From positions 124,001 to 188,000 of the forward strand of contig NZ_QKMF01000005.1 of NCBI RefSeq assembly GCF_003208435.1: a stretch of 64,000 nt of DNA, written 5' to 3'. The translations under genes were made by a program, and so were the position numbers. Below the pieces are notes generated by a model, which did not search any database, was not told the origin of the DNA, and saw only the letters and a program-made list of their open reading frames with translations. The stretch comes from Pelagimonas varians (GTDB lineage: Bacteria; Pseudomonadota; Alphaproteobacteria; Rhodobacterales; Rhodobacteraceae). Positions within the stretch are counted from its first letter, which is position 1. Each line of letters begins with the position of its first letter. Positions 34,742 through 43,710 of this stretch are shown here, in pieces.

Positions 34742-36184
34742 ATGCTGCCTGACCTGCCTTTTGATCCTAGCCACCTATTGATTGATGGCAAATGGCGCGC
34801 ACCCGCTCGGACCTTGGATTTGACCAACCCGTCAGACGGATCGCATCTGGCGCAAATAGCCCGTGGCAACGCGCAAGACGTCGATGCAGCCGTCGCTGCG
34901 GCACAGGCGGCTTTGGCTGGGGAGTGGGGAAAAAAGACAGCGGCCGAGCGCGGGCGCATTTTGGCGAGGCTTGGCCAGTTGGTGTTGCAAAACGTTGACC
35001 TGCTGACTGAGCTTGAGACACTGGATGTCGGCAAGCCGGTCACGCAGGCGCGGGCAGATGCCGTGGCCCTTGCCCGCTATTGTGAGTTCTACGGCGGCGC
35101 GGCTGACAAGGTGCACGGCCAAACCATTCCCTATCTGGAAGGCTATACGGTCTACACCCTGCGCGAGCCGCACGGTGTGACGGGCCACATTGTGCCGTGG
35201 AATTACCCGATGCAAATCATCGGGCGATCGGTTGGGGCGGCTTTGGCCATGGGCAATGCCTGTGTTTTGAAGCCAGCCGAAGACGCCTGTTTGACCGCGT
35301 TGATGTTTGCGCATTTGGCACAGGAGGCTGGCTTGCCGGATGGGGCATTGAATGTTGTTCCGGGACTGGGGGCCGAGGCCGGAGCGGCTTTGTCAGCGCA
35401 CCCCGATGTTCAGCACCTCAGCTTTACCGGATCGGTTGCGACCGGCGCATCGGTTCAGATCGCGGCAGGGGCCAATGTGGTTCCGGTGACGTTGGAATTG
35501 GGCGGAAAATCCCCTCAAATCGTATTTGAGGACGCCGATATTGACGCGGCATTGCCATTCCTCGTGAATGCAGGGCTGCAAAACGCCGGACAAACCTGCT
35601 CGGCCTCGTCGCGTATTTTGGTGCATCACAGTCTGTTCGATGAAGTTGCAACCCGTATGGCGGCGGCCTACAATTCCAAGCGGATCGGCCCTGCTGGCGG
35701 TGACCCCGATATCGGCCCATTGATCAGTGCACGCCAGAAAGACCGGGTTTCCGGCTTTTTGGAACAAGCTGCGGACTTGCCTGTTTTGGCCAAGGCAGAG
35801 GTGCCGGATGGCGTTCCATCTGGCCACTATGTGCCTGCCTGCCTGTTCGGCCCGGTTGCAGCGGACCACCCTTTGGCGCAGCAAGAAGTGTTTGGCCCTG
35901 TCCAAGTTATCATTCCGTTTGAAACCGAGGATGAGGCGGTTTCGATCGCCAATAGCACCGAATTCGGATTGGTTGCCAGCATTTGGACGGCAAACGGGGC
36001 ACGCCAGATGCGTTTGGCAAAGCGTTTGAAATCGGGGCAGGTTTTCATCAACAATTACGGCGCAGGGGGCGGGGTTGAATTGCCCTTTGGCGGTGTCGCA
36101 AAATCTGGCCACGGGCGGGAAAAAGGATTTGAAGCGCTGTTCGGCTTTTCAACTCTGAAAACCGTTGCGGCCTTTCACGGGTAG
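34742..36184 (+). CDS. NAD(P)-dependent aldehyde dehydrogenase
   Basis: The 480-residue ALDH-superfamily enzyme oxidises an aldehyde to its acid. The general base Glu252 is in VTLELGGKSP and the nucleophile Cys286 in NAGQTCSASSR; VPWNYPMQIIGRSVG and FGPVQVIIPF are further family marks. The sequence is nearest to betaine/aminobutyraldehyde dehydrogenase types. It lies 29 bases after the ABC ATPase gene and nine before the SDR gene, so it probably oxidises a product of the imported compound. The specific aldehyde is not known. Confidence 0.93.
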   Translation: MLPDLPFDPSHLLIDGKWRAPARTLDLTNPSDGSHLAQIARGNAQDVDAAVAAAQAALAGEWGKKTAAERGRILARLGQLVLQNVDLLTELETLDVGKPVTQARADAVALARYCEFYGGAADKVHGQTIPYLEGYTVYTLREPHGVTGHIVPWNYPMQIIGRSVGAALAMGNACVLKPAEDACLTALMFAHLAQEAGLPDGALNVVPGLGAEAGAALSAHPDVQHLSFTGSVATGASVQIAAGANVVPVTLELGGKSPQIVFEDADIDAALPFLVNAGLQNAGQTCSASSRILVHHSLFDEVATRMAAAYNSKRIGPAGGDPDIGPLISARQKDRVSGFLEQAADLPVLAKAEVPDGVPSGHYVPACLFGPVAADHPLAQQEVFGPVQVIIPFETEDEAVSIANSTEFGLVASIWTANGARQMRLAKRLKSGQVFINNYGAGGGVELPFGGVAKSGHGREKGFEALFGFSTLKTVAAFHG

Positions 36185-36193
36185 GAGATTGAC

Positions 36194-36934
36194 ATGAGAT
36201 TGCAGGGCAAACGTGCGATTGTGACAGGCGCAGCGTCAGGGTTTGGCGCAGGCATCGCGCGCCGCTTTTTGGCAGAAGGCGCGCAGGTTGTAATTGCTGA
36301 TATCAACCAAGCGGGGGCGGTCGCCTTGGCGGATGAAATCGGCGGGATCGCCTGCCATGTCGATGTATCGGACCGCAATAGCGTTCAGGCGATGGTTGAC
36401 TTGGCGAATGCAAAAATGGGCGGCGTTGACATCATGATCAACAACGCTGGGATCACTCATATGCCAACCCCGTTAGAGGTGGTCTCGGACGAGGATTTTG
36501 ACCGGGTTTTCGCGGTGAATTGCAAATCCGTGTACCTGACCGCGCAGGCCTTGGTTCCACAGCTCAAGGCGCAAGGCGGTGGGGTGATTTTAAACGTGGC
36601 CTCGACCGCAGGTGTGTCGCCCCGCCCGCGTTTGAATTGGTATAATGCGTCCAAGGGTTGGATGATCACAGCAACCCGAACCATGGCGGTCGAATTGGCC
36701 CCCGACGGTATTCGCGTCAATGCGCTGAATCCTGTTGCCGGTGAAACGCCGTTGCTCAAAAGCTTTATGGGCGAAGATACCCCGGAAACCCGCGCCAAAT
36801 TCCTGTCGACCATTCCGCTGGGCCGCTTTTCCACGCCCGAAGACCTCGCCAATGCCGCGTTGTATCTGTGTTCGGACGAAGCAAGCATGGTGACGGGCGT
36901 CTGTATGGAAGTTGACGGAGGCCGCTGCATATGA
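36194..36934 (+). CDS. Short-chain dehydrogenase/reductase
   Basis: The 246-residue SDR has the cofactor motif TGAASGFGAGIARRF at the N-terminus, NNAG near residue 88, a catalytic Ser in NVASTAG, and the YNASK active-site motif near residue 153. Asp38 (VVIADIN) indicates preference for NAD(H). The C-terminal MVTGVCMEVDGGRCI is typical of the family. An alcohol or ketone in the same pathway as the neighbouring aldehyde dehydrogenase is the likely substrate. Confidence 0.92.
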   Translation: MRLQGKRAIVTGAASGFGAGIARRFLAEGAQVVIADINQAGAVALADEIGGIACHVDVSDRNSVQAMVDLANAKMGGVDIMINNAGITHMPTPLEVVSDEDFDRVFAVNCKSVYLTAQALVPQLKAQGGGVILNVASTAGVSPRPRLNWYNASKGWMITATRTMAVELAPDGIRVNALNPVAGETPLLKSFMGEDTPETRAKFLSTIPLGRFSTPEDLANAALYLCSDEASMVTGVCMEVDGGRCI

Positions 36935-37011
36935 GGCAGGCGCGATTTTTCTAGAAAAATCGATCACGCCAGATCTGAAATGTTGGTCACAGTTTAAAAC
37001 AGGAAACACGC

Positions 37012-38016
37012 ATGATCCCGGGTCCACGCAATTTGATCACGGATGTTTCCGGCCTTCGGGTTGGGAATGCCGAAAACGCTGCCATCAAAACCGGTACAAC
37101 GGTGCTGCTTGCGGATGCACCCTTTACGACCTCGGTCGCCGTGCACGGCGGCGCACCGGGCACACGGGAAACGGATCTGCTGGCCCCTGACAAATCCGCG
37201 CCGGGGGTGGATGCCTTGGTTTTGTCAGGTGGCAGTGCCTTTGGGTTGGCGGCGGCGCAAGGAGTCATGGACGCCTTGCATGAACAGGGGCGGGGGTTCG
37301 AAGTTTTCTCGGCCCGCGTTCCAATTGTACCGGCGGCGATCATTTTTGATTTGCTTAACGGGGGCGACAAAGATTGGGGGGCCAATCCGTTTCCTGATCT
37401 TGGGCGGGAGGCCTTGGCCAATGCCACGGCAGATTTTGACATCGGCACAGTCGGGGCCGGTTCAGGTGCACAGACGGCGATGCACAAAGGCGGGCTTGGA
37501 TCGGCCAGTCTGGTTTTGCCGGGGGGAGTCACTGTTGGCGCATTGGTGGCGGTCAATCCGATGGGAAGCGTGACCACACCGTCGGGCCAACACTTTTGGG
37601 CCGCGCCTTTTGAGTACGAAGGTGAATTTGGCGGGCTTGGGGTGGACACCAACCCTGGAATGGAGCTGCCGCCCAGCCGCAAGGTGCCCGCAATGGCCAG
37701 CCTTGGAAACACGACTATCGCCATCGTTGCAACGGATGCCGCAATGGACAAAGCGCAATGCCACCGCATGGCGGTTGCTGCACATGACGGTATGGCGCGT
37801 GCGATTTTGCCTGCGCATAGCCCGATGGATGGCGATTTGGTGTTCGCATCTTCGACCGGTGCGGTGGCCTTGACAGATCCCGGTATTCAGCTGGCCGGAA
37901 TTGGACACGCGGCCAGCCTGTGCCTTGCCCGTGCCATTGCCCGTGCTGTTTGGGAAGCGCGGCCAGAGCCGGGGGATACACTGCCTACGCTAAAACAAGA
38001 CCTTGGACTGACATAG
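37012..38016 (+). CDS. P1/DmpA-family aminopeptidase (self-processing)
   Basis: The 334-residue protein belongs to peptidase family S58, which includes DmpA and the beta-aminopeptidase BapA. These cut themselves into two subunits, exposing a new N-terminal nucleophile. Here the likely cleavage is between Asn233 and Thr234 in SLGNTTIAIVATDA, the position where the family has Ser or Thr before an 'IVATDAP' strand. VLSGGSAFGLAAAQGVMDAL and KGGLGSAS are further family marks. It is last in the ABC importer operon, 77 bases after the SDR gene, fitting release of an amino acid from an imported peptide or amide. Confidence 0.9.
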   Translation: MIPGPRNLITDVSGLRVGNAENAAIKTGTTVLLADAPFTTSVAVHGGAPGTRETDLLAPDKSAPGVDALVLSGGSAFGLAAAQGVMDALHEQGRGFEVFSARVPIVPAAIIFDLLNGGDKDWGANPFPDLGREALANATADFDIGTVGAGSGAQTAMHKGGLGSASLVLPGGVTVGALVAVNPMGSVTTPSGQHFWAAPFEYEGEFGGLGVDTNPGMELPPSRKVPAMASLGNTTIAIVATDAAMDKAQCHRMAVAAHDGMARAILPAHSPMDGDLVFASSTGAVALTDPGIQLAGIGHAASLCLARAIARAVWEARPEPGDTLPTLKQDLGLT

Positions 38017-38019
38017 CTG

Positions 38020-38808
38020 TTACTTCAGGATCGGCGGGCTGTCGGGATCAGAGCCCGGCGTTACATGCACAACTTCTTTGGGGTCGGGTGGTTCCGGCAG
38101 GTCAAACCGCAGGGCCACACGCGCCAGTTCAGCAGCCAGAATGTCGGTGTCCTCAACAAAGGTCACATCCAGAACACCTGCTTCGAGACCTGAAAACACC
38201 AAGGCTTCGTTCACCGCACCGGCAAGGGCGCGCTGGGCGTCGGGGATTGCGCCGGTGATACCCAACAGATGCCCCTGACTGCCATCATCATAGGTGACCG
38301 CAGCCAGATAGGCGGCGCGGGCAAGACCGGCGGCGCTGGCAAGTTTTCCGTCCAGCGCTGTGATCAAGCTGTCGGGTAAGCCGCGCGGTGCAGAGAGCCG
38401 TTCGGGACGTGCCTCGCGTTCCTCTGGTCCGTGATCCAAAGTGCCTGATAGCCATGTCAGGGCGTCCGGCGGCATCAAAAACTCTGACGGTGCAACCTCT
38501 GGGTTCAGCGCCAAGCCAATGTTCTGACCCGTCAGCATTTGCGCCAAAGCACGACCGGGCAGGGCGGCATAAGGTACTGGACGGCCGGCAAATTGCGAAA
38601 TCCGGTCTTCACGGTCAAAGGCCAACACAAACGACGCATCTTGCAGCTCAAACACCTCTGGAGAAATCTGTTCGCCGGTTGGCTCCTCGGTTAGCATCAA
38701 ATAGAGTTCCGTGCTGGCCAATGCGTCGTAAAAGCGGAGGCGTGCAGCATCATCTTGGGGGGCCGCGTCCATGGCTGCGAAAGCTGCGTCGATTTGGGTC
38801 TCAGTCAT
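38020..38808 (-). CDS. SseB-domain protein
   Basis: This 262-residue protein has the SseB N-terminal domain (YDALASTELYLMLTEEP, near residue 30, and FVLAFDREDRISQFAG) followed by a C-terminal part with a YLAAVTYDDGSQGHLLGI segment of the SseB C-domain type. The family was named after E. coli SseB; its function is not known. It overlaps the uracil-DNA glycosylase gene by eight bases and converges on the peptidase gene three bases away. Confidence 0.85.
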   Translation of the reverse strand: MTETQIDAAFAAMDAAPQDDAARLRFYDALASTELYLMLTEEPTGEQISPEVFELQDASFVLAFDREDRISQFAGRPVPYAALPGRALAQMLTGQNIGLALNPEVAPSEFLMPPDALTWLSGTLDHGPEEREARPERLSAPRGLPDSLITALDGKLASAAGLARAAYLAAVTYDDGSQGHLLGITGAIPDAQRALAGAVNEALVFSGLEAGVLDVTFVEDTDILAAELARVALRFDLPEPPDPKEVVHVTPGSDPDSPPILK

Positions 38809-39385
38809 TCAAGGCCTCTTGGATTTTGGTGCGAAGAACGGGCAGGAGCTGGGCTTCGAACCATGGATTGCGTTTCAGCCAAGCGGTATTGCGCCAGGAC
38901 GGATGGGGCAAGGGCAGGATGTCGGGCAGAAAGTCGCGCCACCGTGCAACCGTGTCATTTACGCTACCTGCATCGGGCAAATGCCACTTTTGGGCGTAGC
39001 CACCGATGAGCAGCGTCAGTTGCACATTTGGCATCGCGCTCAAAACTTGCGCTCGCCAGGTTTTCGCACACAGGGGCGGAGGCGGCAGATCAGCGCCTTT
39101 CCGATAGCCGGGAAAGCAAAACCCCATCGGCAAAATGCCAATTTGGGTGGCATCGTAAAAGGTGGCGTCCGAGACACCCATCCAATCGCGTAACCGGTCG
39201 CCGGAAGGATCGGTAAAGGGTTTCCCGGAAAGGTGTACCTTCATCCCCGGAGCCTGTCCGGCGATCAGGATCTTTGCCGTTGGCGATATCTGCAAAACCG
39301 GTCGAGGCGCGTGACCGGTTTCGGTTTTAGAAAACCGATCGGCACACAGCGTGCAGGCACGAATGTCGCTGAGCAATTTTTCCAT
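38801..39385 (-). CDS. Uracil-DNA glycosylase family protein
   Basis: The 194-residue protein has the UDG fold with ILIAGQAPGMKVHLSGKPF at residues 38-58 (GQAPG is motif 1 of the wider superfamily) and the C-terminal PHPSWRN motif near residue 165. Two early Cys (CTLC) recall the Fe-S ligands of family 4/5 enzymes, but the other pair is not clearly placed. The active-site Asp of classic Ung is absent. It likely acts on deaminated bases in DNA; the exact class is uncertain. It ends inside the start of the sseB-like gene. Confidence 0.85.
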   Translation of the reverse strand: MEKLLSDIRACTLCADRFSKTETGHAPRPVLQISPTAKILIAGQAPGMKVHLSGKPFTDPSGDRLRDWMGVSDATFYDATQIGILPMGFCFPGYRKGADLPPPPLCAKTWRAQVLSAMPNVQLTLLIGGYAQKWHLPDAGSVNDTVARWRDFLPDILPLPHPSWRNTAWLKRNPWFEAQLLPVLRTKIQEALND

Positions 39386-39429
39386 TTGTTGGGTGTAGCC
39401 TGTCTGGTTCGAAGGTGCATCCCTTCTTC

Positions 39430-39480
39430 ATTTCGATAAATTTCGAAATAAAGCTTGTGCGAATCTTTCATTTCGAAAAT
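39430..39480 (+). promoter_or_regulatory. ATTTCGA repeats upstream of arsR
   Basis: Three copies of ATTTCGA begin at 39430, 39440 and 39470; the second is part of the perfect palindrome ATTTCGAAAT (39440-39449), and the third is nearly so. They lie just before the ArsR-type gene and are good candidates for its own operator. Confidence 0.55.
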
Positions 39481-39489
39481 ACTAGAAAT

Positions 39490-39834
39490 ATGAAAATGAA
39501 TGACACTCCGACACTCACCCTAGAAACCGCTGCATCGAAATTTGCGGCGCTTGGATCCGAACAACGTCTTTTGGTGTTGCACACAATGGTGCGCGCAGGA
39601 CCCGAAGGGTTGCCGATAGGCGCGTTGGGAGAACGGACAGGGATAACCGGGTCAACACTGACCCATCATTTGAAAATTCTATCCGCCGCCGGATTGGTAA
39701 AACAGGAAAAAAAAGGCCGCAGCACAATATGTGCCGGTGCAGATTACGCCGAAGTACAAGCGTTGTCGGAATACCTGTTGCGTCAATGCTGCGCGGATTG
39801 TGATGCACCGGACAAGGATCACCAGCATGGCTGA
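39490..39834 (+). CDS. ArsR-family transcriptional regulator
   Basis: The 114-residue winged-helix protein has the ArsR pattern: KFAALGSEQRLLVLHTMVRA, LGERTGITGSTLTHHLKILS (recognition helix), GLVKQEKKGRSTICAG (wing). A C-terminal CCADC cluster may bind a metalloid. The start is taken at 39490 (MKMND); an ATG six bases later is also possible, and neither has a clear ribosome site. It overlaps the permease gene by eight bases, so it likely represses that gene and itself through the ATTTCGA repeats. Confidence 0.9.
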   Translation: MKMNDTPTLTLETAASKFAALGSEQRLLVLHTMVRAGPEGLPIGALGERTGITGSTLTHHLKILSAAGLVKQEKKGRSTICAGADYAEVQALSEYLLRQCCADCDAPDKDHQHG

Positions 39835-40852
39835 TATTTCGCAATCACAAGGGCCGCAGTGGCCCAAAATCTCGAAGGCATGGTTTGCCTCTGCGCTAAT
39901 TCTATTGGCCGTTGCGGTGTTCGAAACGCCGCAGTTTTGGCCAACGGTACAGTTCACAGCCGATGCTTTGCTTGGCACTGCGCCCTTCATTGTTTTTGCC
40001 GTTCTTGCGGTTGGGTATCTTAAGGCAACCGGTGCAGAGAACCTGTTGGCAAAGGCCTTTGAAGGCCGCGAATTGCGCATGATCGGGTTTGCGGCCTTGC
40101 TGGGCGGCTTGTCTCCGTTTTGTTCATGCGAAGTCATTCCCTTTATTGCGGCACTTTTGGCTGTCGGGGCCCCGTTAAGTGCGGTTATGGCCTTTTGGCT
40201 GGCTTCACCCTTGATGGATCCTGCGATGTATTCGATCACGGCCGGCGGTTTGGGGTTTGAATTCGCTTCGGCCAAGGTGGTGGCTGCGGTCAGCATCGGT
40301 GTTTTTGGTGGATTGGGCACGATGGCGCTTAAACGTACGGCCGTCTTCACAGACCCTTTGCGGGAAAAGCAACAGGTGGGTGGCTGCTGCGGTGTCAAAA
40401 AGCCGTTTTCGGCCAAGCCGGAGTGGAAGTTTTGGACCGATAGCGCCCGAGTTGAAGTTTTTCGGACAACTGCGATGGAAAACGCCGTCTTTTTGCTCAA
40501 GTGGCTGACGCTGGCCTATGTGATCGAAGCGGTGATGATCCGCCATGTCCCGGCCTCTTTGGTGGCGCAGGTCTTGGGCGGCGAGGGTGTTCAACCAATT
40601 TTGCTTGGGGCGCTTGTCGGCATGCCCGCCTACTTGAATGGCTATGCGGCTGTGCCTTTGGTCAAGGAGCTTCTGGACATGGGCATGGCGGACGGGGCGG
40701 CGATGAGCTTTATGCTGGCGGGCGGTGTGAGCTGCATACCGGCAGCGATTGCGGTTTGGGCCTTGGTCAAACCCAAAGTGTTCGGAGCCTATCTTGGGTT
40801 TGCCTTGACCGGATCGGTGATCGCTGGCTTGGCTTGGGGCGCAGTTGCCTGA
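39827..40852 (+). CDS. ArsP-like permease
   Basis: This 341-residue inner-membrane protein has about eight hydrophobic segments and belongs to the permease family that includes the organoarsenical exporter ArsP. The motif PFCSCEVIPF near residue 100, a GGCCGVKKP loop in the middle (possible thiol ligand for a metalloid), and LNGYAAVPLVKEL and GGVSCIPA in the second half are family features. Coupling to an ArsR regulator suggests export of a toxic metalloid or thiol-reactive compound. The actual substrate is not known. A Rho-independent terminator follows. Confidence 0.85.
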   Translation: MADISQSQGPQWPKISKAWFASALILLAVAVFETPQFWPTVQFTADALLGTAPFIVFAVLAVGYLKATGAENLLAKAFEGRELRMIGFAALLGGLSPFCSCEVIPFIAALLAVGAPLSAVMAFWLASPLMDPAMYSITAGGLGFEFASAKVVAAVSIGVFGGLGTMALKRTAVFTDPLREKQQVGGCCGVKKPFSAKPEWKFWTDSARVEVFRTTAMENAVFLLKWLTLAYVIEAVMIRHVPASLVAQVLGGEGVQPILLGALVGMPAYLNGYAAVPLVKELLDMGMADGAAMSFMLAGGVSCIPAAIAVWALVKPKVFGAYLGFALTGSVIAGLAWGAVA

Positions 40853-40920
40853 GGGAAATGCATAAAATCCGCCCGAGGCAGATGAATTTCCATAAGAGCA
40901 ATCAGTCAATTGTTGCGCAT

Positions 40921-40956
40921 GCAGGCCCCGTTTTGGGGTCTGCGTTGTTTTTGTTT
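40921..40956 (+). terminator. Terminator after the arsR-permease operon
   Basis: Nine-base arms (GCAGGCCCC/GGGGTCTGC, one G-T pair) with a GTTTT loop, followed by GTTGTTTTTGTTT. Confidence 0.8.
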
Positions 40957-41049
40957 CCAATTCTAGCCATAATATGGCCCTAGTCTGCACCTAGAAATCA
41001 GGAAACCCCGATAAAAAGGGGGCGAAACGAGCAGAGTCGGGGCAACCCA

Positions 41050-41709
41050 ATGTTAGAGTTTGACATGGTCAGCAAGTCCTTTTGGACAGGAAAGCAGCGC
41101 AAGGTTATCCTTGATCGCGCGTCTTTTCGCGTGAACCTTGGTGAATCGCTTGGCATTTTGGCCCCCAACGGCACCGGTAAAACGACCCTGATCAAGCTGA
41201 TGGCCGGTTTGGAAAAACCCGATGAGGGAGAGGTGCGCCGCACCAGCCGTGTTTCCTTTCCGCTCGGGTTTATGGGCGGCGTTGTTTCCAAGATTTCGGC
41301 ACGCGAAAATGCCCGTTTCATTGCGAAAATGTACGGGCTGGACCCTGACTATGTCGAAGCTTTTTGCCGCTGGCTTTGTGGTCTCGAGGAATACTTTGAT
41401 CAGCCGATCGGTACGTATTCATCCGGCATGCGGTCACGGTTTACGTTCTCGCTGATGTTGGCGCTGGATTTCGACATCTATCTAATTGACGAAGGTATGC
41501 CGAATTCGACGGATGCAGCCTTCAACAAAAAAGCCGGGGATATTCTGGCTGAACGGCTGCGAACGACAACGATCATCATCGTGTCGCACCAGCCAAAAAT
41601 ACTTGAAAAATTTGCACGCAAAGCCGCCGTGTTGATGGATGGCAAATTGCATATGTTTGAAACCTTGGAAGAAGCGAAACAGCTCTATGACTATGAAACC
41701 CAAGGCTAA
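41050..41709 (+). CDS. kpsT: Capsule polysaccharide ABC exporter ATP-binding protein (KpsT-like)
   Basis: The 219-residue ATPase has Walker A APNGTGKTTLIKL, the signature YSSGMRSRFTFSLMLAL, and Walker B IYLIDEGMPNSTDA, the divergent form found in KpsT/Wzt-type exporters. It drives export of capsular polysaccharide across the inner membrane with a KpsM permease. No kpsM is present in the window; upstream is the arsR-permease operon. Its last codons overlap the start of the KpsE-like gene. Confidence 0.88.
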   Translation: MLEFDMVSKSFWTGKQRKVILDRASFRVNLGESLGILAPNGTGKTTLIKLMAGLEKPDEGEVRRTSRVSFPLGFMGGVVSKISARENARFIAKMYGLDPDYVEAFCRWLCGLEEYFDQPIGTYSSGMRSRFTFSLMLALDFDIYLIDEGMPNSTDAAFNKKAGDILAERLRTTTIIIVSHQPKILEKFARKAAVLMDGKLHMFETLEEAKQLYDYETQG

Positions 41710-43336
41710 AAAGTTCCGTATCCGGCGCTCGTCCGAAGCGCAAGAAGCCACGGCTGACGCGGGTTTGCTCGTAAATGAGGCACGCACCGCGCGTCCCTCT
41801 GCGGCATCCCCAAGCGAAACGCACCCAAAGCCATCAGAACCCGCAGCACCACAACAGCCTCCGATGGCAGGCCAGGTTTCATCTGCTGCACAGGTTGCGG
41901 GCGAAACGGACATGGACGCGATTCGAAAAGAAGGATTGACCGGACGCCAATTGCGTATGGCGCGCCGGGTTGCGCAAAAACACGGGCTGGCTCCGACGTC
42001 TGATTTTGATGCTGTTCGCCTGCTTCGGGTCAAAGGTATTGATCCTTTCCAGCGCACCAACATGCTGGAACTGGTCAAGCCGGAAGGCACTGAAACAGTC
42101 GCGGACAAACCTGAAGCCCGCGTGCAATTGCCACAAACGATGGAGTTGAAAAAGGAACAATTGCCATCGACAGAATTGGCCAACCCGGCTGAACGGCGGG
42201 CCAATGAGATCATGAAAATCCAACGCGAACTGGCTGGCCGGCGCCGGAAAAAGCAATTGCTGCTGTTGTCGCGTTTGACAGCCTTTGTATTCCTTCCGAC
42301 ATTGCTCGCTGGTTATTATTTCTATGCGGTCGCCACACCGATGTTCTCGACCAAATCTGAATTTTTGATTCTCAAGAATGATGGAGGTGGCGCGACACCG
42401 GGTTTCTTGGCGGGATCACCTTTTGCCACGGCTCAAGATGCCATTGCCGTTCAAAGTTATCTGCAGTCAAAGGACGCTATGTTGCGGCTTGATTCAGACG
42501 TTGGCTTCAAGTCACACTTCACCGCTGAGGACATCGACCCCATTCAACGCTTGACCGAAAACCCTTCGAACGAAGAGGCGTACAAGCTGTACAAGCGGCA
42601 CGTGGAAATCGGGTTTGACCCGACAGAGGGTGTGATCCGTATGGAGATTATGGCTGCAGATCCGCAGGTTGCCACTGAATTCAGCGAGGCGCTGATCGGC
42701 TATGCCGAAGAACGTGTTGATAATCTGTCCCTGCGCAAGCGGTCCAACGCTGTTAGCGATGCCGACCAAGGCTTGCTCGATGCCGAAGTTTCGCGACGAG
42801 CCGCGCTGGAAAAGCTGGTGCGGTTACAGCAAGATACCAATGCGGTTGATCCCGACGCCCAGATTGCCTCGCTGCGGGCGCAGATCAACACTTATGAGTT
42901 ACAAATTCAGGAAAAGCGTTTGCAACTGGCTGCCCTGTTGGACAATCCGCGACCAAACAAGGCCAAAGTAGATGGCGCGAGCGGTGATATCGGCCGGTTG
43001 GAAGCTTTGCTCGTGCAGCTGAATTCACGTATGGTTTCCGCGACAACGGGTGAGAATTCTCTGGCTGAAAAGGCGGCACAGATCAAACTGGCCCAAGCCG
43101 ACTTGGCGACGCGCGATCTCATGCTCCAAACCGCCTTGCAGACTTTGGAACAAGCCCGCCGCGATGCATCTAGTCAGGCGCGATATTTGACAACTTCGGT
43201 TAAGCCTGTGGCCTCGGAGGATCCATCCTATCCGCGTAAGTTTGAAAATACTGTTCTGGCGTTTCTGATTTTTGGCGGCATCTATCTGATGATTTCTTTG
43301 ACAGCATCAATCTTGCGCGAGCAGGTTTCAAGTTAA
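41693..43336 (+). CDS. kpsE: Capsule polysaccharide export protein (KpsE-like) with a long N-terminal extension
   Basis: The 547-residue protein has a cytoplasmic N-terminus of about 185 residues (basic start [12 protein letters not shown], then Pro/Ala-rich), a membrane helix at about 188-212, a periplasmic part with long coiled coils (about 330-500), and a C-terminal membrane helix [18 protein letters not shown]. This is the architecture of KpsE/Wzz-type capsule export proteins, which bridge the inner-membrane exporter and the outer-membrane channel. The long N-terminal extension is not found in E. coli KpsE. The start is one of two ATGs (41687 or 41693) in the end of kpsT. Confidence 0.85.
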   Translation: MKPKAKKFRIRRSSEAQEATADAGLLVNEARTARPSAASPSETHPKPSEPAAPQQPPMAGQVSSAAQVAGETDMDAIRKEGLTGRQLRMARRVAQKHGLAPTSDFDAVRLLRVKGIDPFQRTNMLELVKPEGTETVADKPEARVQLPQTMELKKEQLPSTELANPAERRANEIMKIQRELAGRRRKKQLLLLSRLTAFVFLPTLLAGYYFYAVATPMFSTKSEFLILKNDGGGATPGFLAGSPFATAQDAIAVQSYLQSKDAMLRLDSDVGFKSHFTAEDIDPIQRLTENPSNEEAYKLYKRHVEIGFDPTEGVIRMEIMAADPQVATEFSEALIGYAEERVDNLSLRKRSNAVSDADQGLLDAEVSRRAALEKLVRLQQDTNAVDPDAQIASLRAQINTYELQIQEKRLQLAALLDNPRPNKAKVDGASGDIGRLEALLVQLNSRMVSATTGENSLAEKAAQIKLAQADLATRDLMLQTALQTLEQARRDASSQARYLTTSVKPVASEDPSYPRKFENTVLAFLIFGGIYLMISLTASILREQVSS

Positions 43337-43406
43337 CCGAAAAAAAATTGTGGGGGGCAGGAAATCGACTTGCAGCCCCCCTATGCTTTCCGTTAGACGG
43401 GTCGGC

Positions 43407-43496
43407 GGAGAGGTGGCCGAGTGGTCGAAGGCGCACGCCTGGAAAGTGTGTAGGCGGGAGACCGTCTCGAGGGTTCGAATCCCTTCCTCTCCGCCA
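43407..43496 (+). tRNA. tRNA-Ser (anticodon GGA)
   Basis: The acceptor arms GGAGAGG (43407-43413) and CCTCTCC (43486-43492) pair fully. A discriminator G and an encoded CCA follow. The anticodon GGA is at 43441-43443, there is a long variable arm (GGCGGGAGACCGTC region) and a GGTTCGAAT T-arm. Length and long variable arm fit serine. The encoded DNA around it also pairs beyond the acceptor (GGC/GCC). Confidence 0.96.
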
Positions 43497-43710
43497 TATC
43501 ATTTTAAGCTTATTCACTAAATGGGTAGTTTCCTGCTGCACTCGCCGACTTGGTTGCGCTTGTGTGCGACGGGTTCTCGGCATCTTCCTTTTTAGAGGCA
43601 ACCATCATCATTGACCTGACGTGTTTGCTTAGGGATGGCCCAAATGTGAAGGCGTGTTGGGATTATTTTGCCTTAGTCCGCTTCAAACTCTTAACACAAC
43701 ATCTGCAAAC
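43497..43710. other. Gene-free stretch between tRNA-Ser and the IS remnant
   Basis: No gene or RNA is recognised here. A 60-codon frame on the plus strand (43550-43732) shows no protein-like features. The stretch may be flanking sequence of the inserted element. Confidence 0.5.

Noticed and set aside
35393-36112. Long minus-strand frame opposite the aldehyde dehydrogenase gene
   Set aside because: Antisense shadow in GC-rich coding DNA; Cys/His/Arg-rich sequence without family features.
43407-43496. tRNA-Ser 3' end as a prophage or island attachment site
   Set aside because: No repeat of the tRNA 3' end is found downstream in the window, and no integrase is present; only the IS3 remnant is nearby.
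43200-43601. Minus-strand 133-codon frame with [12 protein letters not shown]-like text
   Set aside because: It is the antisense of the tRNA-Ser and the 3' end of kpsE; this peptide pattern is a known false protein call over tRNA-Ser genes.
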